Assembly: GCA_012934845.2 (NCBI GenBank)
Contig: WNNJ02000199.1
Span: 248,001-312,000 of the forward strand
Source: Pomphorhynchus laevis
Taxonomy: Eukaryota > Acanthocephala > Palaeacanthocephala > Echinorhynchida > Pomphorhynchidae
Reading direction: 5' to 3'
Length of the DNA: 64,000 nucleotides
Shown: positions 58,747 through 64,000 of the stretch, piece after piece
How positions within the stretch are numbered: the stretch's first letter is position 1
Layout: every line of letters begins with the position of its first letter
Translations under genes and position numbers: made by a program
The notes under the pieces: generated by a model
Database searches by the model: none
The model's input: only the letters and a program-made list of their open reading frames with translations
Told to the model about the DNA's origin: nothing

Positions 58747-59870
58747 ATATTAGCCTCACCTTGAGAAAGCCGGTGTCTCAATTCGATGTTTGCTTTTCGT
58801 AATTGTAATCGCTCATCTGGCGAAAGGTCACGAAGGATACGAAATGGCAACCCCCTAAGACGATATCCACGTGATAACAACATGCGCACATGATCACTAG
58901 AGGACAATATCACCTTCAACAGTCTTGGTTTCTCCTGTGTTCTTTTACCAAGCCGAAATAGCTTCTTCACGTGTATAGACGATGCTAACTCTTCATCACC
59001 TTCATGCAATAGATGGGATAATACCTTACGCAAAATAGACACGTCATGGTCCATATGTTCGTGTGAGTTTGCGGAATTGGACTCAGTAAGTTCGCTGAAT
59101 AACACGCTATATGACCTGTCATAATGATGCCGAGTTATCTCAACCGACTTCGCATGTCGAACTTCACTATTTTCTGTAGGGGAAAAGTTCGATGCTATAT
59201 GGGTTGGGGATCTGTTGTCTGAAGACGTGCACAAGCTGGACGACGAATTTGCTTGGACACTGGTGTCATTGTTGTCGATAATTGGCTTATCACATGGTGC
59301 AACATTTATAAGAGCATGCTTTGAATTCAATGAAGTCCGTAAAACACTGTCGCCCATCCGGCATTGAGGCTCAACTTCAATGTTGGAACTTGTGGCATTT
59401 ACTACTGATTTAGGAGGCAAGTAATTTTCTAGCGTAGATGAAATGATGTGCGAATCGTCATCAGAAACTATCTTAGTAATCGTATATGACCTCTCATGTC
59501 CCCTTTTCCACACTCGAGTTGGCGTTGAATCCACAGAAAGGCTATTATCATGTTGTGTTTTACTCTGGACGTGAGGGGAGATCTCTAGTTGATCGGCTTG
59601 TTTTGTGGTGTCTGTACATGAATTGGTACATTGGTTATTATCATTATCATCGGTAGGTTTGTTTTGCTCACTCCTCGTAGCCCTTCGTATAACAGCACTG
59701 CAAAAGCCGCACATGAATGATCGCAAGTGATATATCGCCTGATCTTTACTCTTGACTTTGACAATGCTCCACACATCACAGTTTGGCGCATCGCAGCCTA
59801 CTTCTAACTGAATGTAACAGTCGTCAGATAATGAGTTATTGATTCTGCCCTTCTTATATTTTTTGGTCAT
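58653..59870 (-). CDS. LINE ORF1 protein
   Basis: 405 codons. The N-terminal part has paired cysteines (GCDAPNC near residue 24, FMCGFC near 53) suggesting a PHD/zinc-finger-like fold; a long polar, disordered middle follows. The C-terminal part (RKLFRLGKRTQEKPRLLKVI-like, then FRILRDLSPDERLQLRKANI, ELRHRLSQG, CIRDFRVVKW) is the nucleic-acid-binding type of module seen in CR1-like ORF1s. It overlaps ORF2 by about 90 bp. A relative starts at 63.27 kb. ORF1 proteins of this group bind element RNA. Confidence 0.8.
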   Translation of the reverse strand: MTKKYKKGRINNSLSDDCYIQLEVGCDAPNCDVWSIVKVKSKDQAIYHLRSFMCGFCSAVIRRATRSEQNKPTDDNDNNQCTNSCTDTTKQADQLEISPHVQSKTQHDNSLSVDSTPTRVWKRGHERSYTITKIVSDDDSHIISSTLENYLPPKSVVNATSSNIEVEPQCRMGDSVLRTSLNSKHALINVAPCDKPIIDNNDTSVQANSSSSLCTSSDNRSPTHIASNFSPTENSEVRHAKSVEITRHHYDRSYSVLFSELTESNSANSHEHMDHDVSILRKVLSHLLHEGDEELASSIHVKKLFRLGKRTQEKPRLLKVILSSSDHVRMLLSRGYRLRGLPFRILRDLSPDERLQLRKANIELRHRLSQGEANICIRDFRVVKWRPVVRWKQSAPLTVGTPVSM

Positions 59871-60112
59871 TGTAATCGTGAGACAACGAGGTATTCGCTT
59901 GTATGTTATTATATTGTTCCGTTTAAGTAATCCTGGATTGATCAGGAACTGGATTGATTGTAAGTAATCTGTATGTTATTTTATTGTAAGAGTTTCAATA
60001 ACCAAGACTTGTTTTGATTTCGGAATTGCTTTCGGAATTCGTTAACTTTTGTGTATATTAATTGTGCCCAAATTATTCGCAGATTGTAAGTAGTTTATTA
60101 AGCAGCCAAGAA

Positions 60113-60658
60113 AGTTCAAACATCGTCGCATATAATTGACTAATATAATTTATAATTATATTGACATATAATTGAACCATCCCCGTGAATATAAGAGACT
60201 GAATTTATTATTTGATATTATGATTATACTTAGCAATACTTTAAATTTGAAAATTGAGTACTTTTTACTGAGTTCTAATTGGGTTTCGTTGCATAGGACG
60301 TCGGTGCTTTCAAAATCAATGTTATGATCAGTCTCTCTAGCATGATTGAAGATTTGAAGATGTATCTCATTTTCTCAGATTGTACTTATGTTGGTAGATT
60401 ATCTTTCTTAAGCCTTGATTAGTTTGTCCAACATAAGTTGTCTCATAATCTGCACACGAAATGACATATACTACGCATTCTGATGTTGTTACTCGTCTGC
60501 GTTTAAAAATACCACGGAGTTTAGCATCGCCACTTTAATATTGTCTTAGATTGCTTCGGAATTTTGAAGCTAATGTCTTCAATCGTCTGTTTACAGTATT
60601 ATTAATGGACGTTGATTGTATGTACGCTATATCTTCATGTGCTGTCAACGTTATAGAG
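60113..60658 (-). mobile_element. PLE GIY-YIG remnant (copy B)
   Basis: Resumes the duplicated sequence after the LINE and matches 46003-46547 with few changes. The minus strand includes the same GIY-YIG start (CVVYVISCADYETTYVGQT-like) near 60450. It ends abruptly at the duplication edge. A broken fossil. Confidence 0.8.
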
Positions 60659-60965
60659 GAATATTTTATATCTGGAGTCGTTTTTCGTAATCAAAATTTT
60701 TCAGTTCTGGCACTAATTTAGTTGACGATCTGAACACTGTCATTTCCACTTATATCTGCTCATCTACCTCAACTCCTATCAGCTCTGTCCGTCCACCACT
60801 TCCACGAAATCGTTTCTTTCTCCAAAGAACGGCGCTTGTAATTTTTTCGGAATAACAAGCTGGCGATGCGTACAAGATATCACTAAGGTATGGTAACAGA
60901 AAGGATCTATGTATATTAAAGCACGACGGGCTTGTCATATTATCCGTTTTGTGATGCAGTACCAA
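60659..60965. other. Unassigned 300 bp after duplication edge
   Basis: No certain gene. A plus-strand frame reads STYICSSTSTPISSVRPPLP and RNRFFLQRTA, which could be a LINE linker, but it is too short to assign. It is less AT-rich than nearby DNA. Confidence 0.3.
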
Positions 60966-61172
60966 ACTAATATAAAGAATAAATTTAAACTCTTAAGTGG
61001 CAAATTTTTATGGATGGATAATAAATAATATACTTTGTATTAGAATAAGATACTAGATAGTTTTATCAGAGGAAATACATCATTAGCATGTATTTGGCTC
61101 CGCTGCTATGTTGGTTAGAGGAGTTAGGGGCCGAAACCTGATAGCATAGCAGTTCCTCCTGATGACATAATC
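60966..61172 (+). repeat. Repeat A copy, plus strand
   Basis: Clear landmarks: TTTAAACTCTTAAGTGGCAA, TGGATGGATAATAAATAATA, CTTTGTATTAGAATAAGATA, GGCCGAAACCTGATAGCATA and GCAGTTCCTCCTGATGAC. It is truncated at the point where the next LINE begins. Confidence 0.85.
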
Positions 61173-61174
61173 AA

Positions 61175-62225
61175 CAAAATATGTAATGATATTTTAAACC
61201 CATCCTTAAAAGATAATTTACCCATTTCGAACATACCAGAGGTCGCCTTCACAATTTTATCACATTTAAGTTCTAAATGTTGAGATAAAGACCATCTAGA
61301 CGTAACATGCCTACAGATACTTCGATTTAAAATCAAGGGAAATGTCTTGATAGCATAAAATGTCCTATCGACTTAGTCGACCTCTTTTACGAAACTTAAT
61401 TACCTAAAACGTTTCATGGTTCACTCGAATACGATTAGTAAAACAGAACGATGAGAGCGAGTTTAAAGCTACTTGGGCATTGGAAATAGATTTGGAGATA
61501 ATAGTATGATCATCCGCATATAATACACATGAAATATCTGAAAGATTGTGACTTAGACTGTTAGGAAGATCAGCAATGAAGAAAGTGAATAATAAAAACT
61601 TAGAGGGTCATCCTGGAGGACACCGCGATTGGCGAAAAACCCTTTCGAATAATTTATGCCGTCAAAAATGCGAAGAACGTTTGGTTTCAAAAGAGAATTC
61701 AAAAAATAAATAATAAGACCGCCTTAACCTACATCATGCGACAATTTTTCTAAAAGTTTCCTATCAACTGAATCGAAAATTTTTGAAAGTCAATAAAAAT
61801 AACATAAATAGATCGATGTTGCTGAAATGTGTATATTACAGATCGTCTAAGAGTATTTATTGCGTCTGTCGTTAATCTATTAGGTCGAAAACCATACTGC
61901 TCTTCTGGGAGAGAATTCTGACAATGTTGAATTAATATGGAAGCAATAACGTTTTTAAAAAAATTTATAGCAATGATTCAAAAGTGTGATTCAACGATAG
62001 GAGTTTGCTGATTCTGGAATGCCTTTACCTTTATAAAGTACTTTGATAATACCATCTCTCAAACAATCTGTAAATGAAGCACCTAATATAATAAAATTAA
62101 AGAAATACGTCCAAAAATGAGCAAGAGGATATAAAGATTGTTTAATTTGCTCGACACAAAGAAGATCCGATCCTGAAGCTTTACGAGGCGCCATATTGCG
62201 AAGAGCTATCGTTCAGTGAATTTAT
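61175..62225 (-). mobile_element. LINE RT remnant, minus strand
   Basis: The frame 62194-61991 gives APRKASGSDLLCVEQIKQSL, YPLAHFWTYFFNFIILG and FTDCLRDGIIKVLYKGKGIP (RT start). Decayed frames continue with LPEEQYGFRPNRLTTDAINT near 61910-61850, IYVIFIDFQK near 61800 and scraps to 61180. Many stops. Clade uncertain; the box order is that of a LINE RT. Confidence 0.75.
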
Positions 62226-62449
62226 TAGGATTGATAACAACTCCACAAAGTCGATCGTAAAATAATAAGGAAACGTGTGCAAAGCATTTAAAGAGGATAA
62301 TGCGAGAACATCGATGATTCTTATTAACGGAGAGCGTCCATGGTTTCTTTGAAGCTATTTCAAAAGCCTTATTTCGTCATTTAGCTTGACACTTTATCTA
62401 AATTTCTCTATTAATGTACAATACTCCCTATCTATAGAGTATATCTATT

Positions 62450-62872
62450 ATATCTAGACAAAGAGAATGTATTCTTCCTTGTCGACAATTTCTCCTAGTA
62501 ACTTCAATGGGGAATCTTGCATAGTGATATACAATGCGATACATAAAACAAATGTCTAGAAACACGAGGCGACAAAATATTGATATGTGCTCATATTGGT
62601 ATGTGTTTCATCAGTTGCATTTCTATGTACGAAAGATGAAATGTCAAAGTATGAACGCATACTACAAGTGTCACACACTTATCTCCTAGCCTAAGGATTC
62701 TTCATTATGAGCAGCGGCTCTTTCATCTTGGATTGAGTTTCATATTTTGTCGCCTCGTGTTTCTAGACATGTGTCCTATGTATTGCATCGTATATCAGTA
62801 TGTAAGATTCCCCATTGAAGTTACTAGGAGAAATTGTCGACAAAGAAGAATACATTCTCTTTGTCTAGATAT
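62450..62872. repeat. Inverted duplication of LINE 3' coding piece
   Basis: The arms 62450-62580 and 62742-62872 are reverse complements of about 131 bp with a few differences, around a 161-bp spacer. The right arm is part of the LINE reading frame; the left arm is an antisense copy. Confidence 0.85.
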
Positions 62873-63135
62873 TTTGGACCATGGAAAATTATCTAAAAAA
62901 TTTAGACTTTCCCACCGAGCGTGTAACTTATGGAAGAATGATTTACCCCCTTCCGTTGTGAATGCTGCGAGCTTTCTGAATTTACGAAAAATGCTGAAGA
63001 GTTGGTTAATGAAGCCGGATGTGGTAGGTCGAATCGAGGCGTTCTATAAATGACCTTTTTCTCTTTTTTTTATTTTTTTTATTGCCGTGATCGAGCAAAA
63101 CAACCTTGTGGCTAATGCTCTGTATGTAATAATAA
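62640..63135 (+). mobile_element. CR1-like LINE 3' end
   Basis: The frame 62733-63053, and decayed sequence before it (LHYEQRLFHLGL), encode the C-terminal end of ORF2: VTRRNCRQRRIHSLCL, KLSKKFRLSHRACNLWKN, DLPPSVVNAASFLNLRKMLK, SWLMKP. The 3' UTR contains AAAACAACCTTGTGGCTAAT and a TAATAATAAATTA tail, matching the tails at 54.5 and 55.64 kb. Only the last few hundred bases of the element are present. Confidence 0.85.
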
Positions 63136-63269
63136 ATTATTAATAATATTTTTCGAAAGAAATGTATTCGTACAAAAATATAAACTAATAAGTTAGTGTT
63201 AAGTTGCTGCGTCTATTTATGCCATGATGTCTATAATGGCATAAAGTAGCACACGATATTAGGCCAAAA
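63136..63269. other. Spacer between two LINEs
   Basis: AT-rich, with a short inverted pair (TTATGCCATGATG and ATAATGGCATAAAG). No gene. Confidence 0.5.
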
Positions 63270-64000
63270 TCTGCAATTAAACAAAATCATGATTTTGTTA
63301 CTCTCGAAATTAGTTGTGAATCAGCGGATAGTGAAATATGGACAATTGTGAATGTCCCTGGGTCTTCGAGAAGTAAAATTAAAACAACGCCGCTTTATGT
63401 GGTTTCTGCACGGCTGCTAAATTAACATTACTATTCAACGTCAACTCAAAGGATCGGCAAACAAGTGCATCTATATCGAAAAATGTGATTGAACCTGTAT
63501 TGGCGCATGCAATACCAAATAATCAGTCTCGTGATTTGTCTGCAGAATTTGATGCGCCTGCGTGTGTCTGCTTGGATACAGTTGTACCTACTCTCTTCCG
63601 TTGTAGTAATGAATGTGATAATGTTGATGACTGTCAATCTCAAACAATTGAAAACGACAAGACGCGATCTTTATTGCTGGATATTAAATCTCAATGCGTT
63701 TCTTCAGGCAACCAAACTCCAACTAGAGACAAGGATCGATGAATATTTATAAATACTAAATCTCAAAACATTGTATCAAACTATAAACATTTCAATAATA
63801 ATCGTCTTAGATCTGACCCTTCCTATAATGTGTTATTCAGTGGTATACCTGAATCAAATGCTGAAAATTCTCAGGCCCGTGCGAATGATGACGGTAAAGC
63901 TGTACATCCCTTACGTCCTTCTTCCTATTCCTCCCCACATCTATATACTTCTCATACTTCTCTCTTCGCTTAACGTACTCCATACTCTACTTCCCCGTAT
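63270..64000 (+). mobile_element. CR1-like LINE, ORF1 start, runs off window
   Basis: Plus-strand frames read LEISCESADSEIWTIVNVPGS and then, shifted, ALCGFCTAAK, parallel to the Cys-paired N-terminus of ORF1 at 59.87 kb (LEVGCDAPNCDVWSIVKVKS, MCGFCSA). Frame 63485-63742 continues the polar middle region, and 63830-63890 gives NVLFSGIPESNAENSQARAN, the ORF1 core start. At least two frameshifts separate these, so this copy is inactive. Confidence 0.75.

Larger units (their letters stand above)
55636..60112 (-). mobile_element. Near full-length CR1-like LINE
   Basis: A 4.48-kb insertion on the minus strand, absent from copy A at the same site. The interrupted sequence reads TTTAACAT|CGTC in A, and AACAT appears on both sides of the LINE in B, a likely 5-bp target duplication. 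It has about 240 bp of 5' UTR, ORF1, an overlapping ORF2 with endonuclease and RT, and a 3' UTR with AAACAGCCATTTGCGGCTAG ending in a (TAA)n tail. Post-duplication insertion and nearly open frames point to a young copy. Confidence 0.93.
51539..60658 (+). repeat. Segmental duplication, copy B
   Basis: Collinear with copy A (39098-46547) but longer. It keeps the full CR1-like LINE body, lacks the Gypsy element, and has gained a 4.5-kb LINE on the minus strand. It starts at the 3' end of the L2-like LINE and ends at GTCAACGTTATAGAG inside the PLE remnant, the same place as copy A. Confidence 0.9.

Overview
This is eukaryotic, almost certainly invertebrate metazoan, DNA. It is AT-rich with GT-AG introns (two of them only 46 and 55 bp), isolated host genes and a very heavy load of retroelements. 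The mix of CR1-like, L2-like and RTE LINEs, Penelope-like elements (PLEs), a Ty3/Gypsy element and hammerhead-ribozyme-like motifs would suit a flatworm such as a fluke, but no single feature proves the phylum. No rRNA, tRNA, CRISPR array or bacterial-style operon was recognised.

Layout. 0.4-2.8 kb: decayed LINE whose protein reads like a family very common in teleost fish. 2.8-17.3 kb: AT-rich DNA without host genes, holding copies of a dispersed PLE-derived repeat ('repeat A'), several palindromes, a 214-bp foldback element with a hammerhead core (9.4 kb), a 1.5-kb block bounded by 68-bp inverted repeats (10.96-12.47 kb) and a LINE remnant (13.5-14.3 kb). 17.3-23.2 kb: graveyard of minus-strand PLE pieces (RT and GIY-YIG endonuclease). 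26-28.3 kb: two remnants of a third retroelement type, one enclosed by long inverted repeats.

30.5-34.7 kb: 3' end of a host gene, a PH-RhoGAP protein of the ARHGAP21/23 type, in four exons. Its 2.3-kb second intron holds another retroelement remnant. 35.3-37.3 kb: 5'-truncated RTE LINE.

39.1-60.7 kb: a recent segmental duplication. Copy A (39.1-46.5 kb) and copy B (51.5-60.7 kb) each carry a complete intronless MED21 (Mediator subunit) gene, identical but for one residue. They were later altered separately. In A a whole-looking Gypsy element with matching 192-bp LTRs sits in the upstream LINE, and the LINE's 3' half is gone. In B a nearly full-length 4.5-kb CR1-like LINE landed downstream of MED21. 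Between the copies lie PLE remnants and a conspicuously C-rich L2-like LINE. 61-64 kb: more LINE pieces, including an inverted duplication of a LINE 3' end and the ORF1 start of another CR1-like element running off the window.

Host function visible here is limited to RhoGAP signalling and Mediator. Everything else recognisable is mobile DNA or its debris. The most unusual signals are the MED21 duplication, the hammerhead-like motifs tied to palindromes and PLE ends, and the fish-like LINE.
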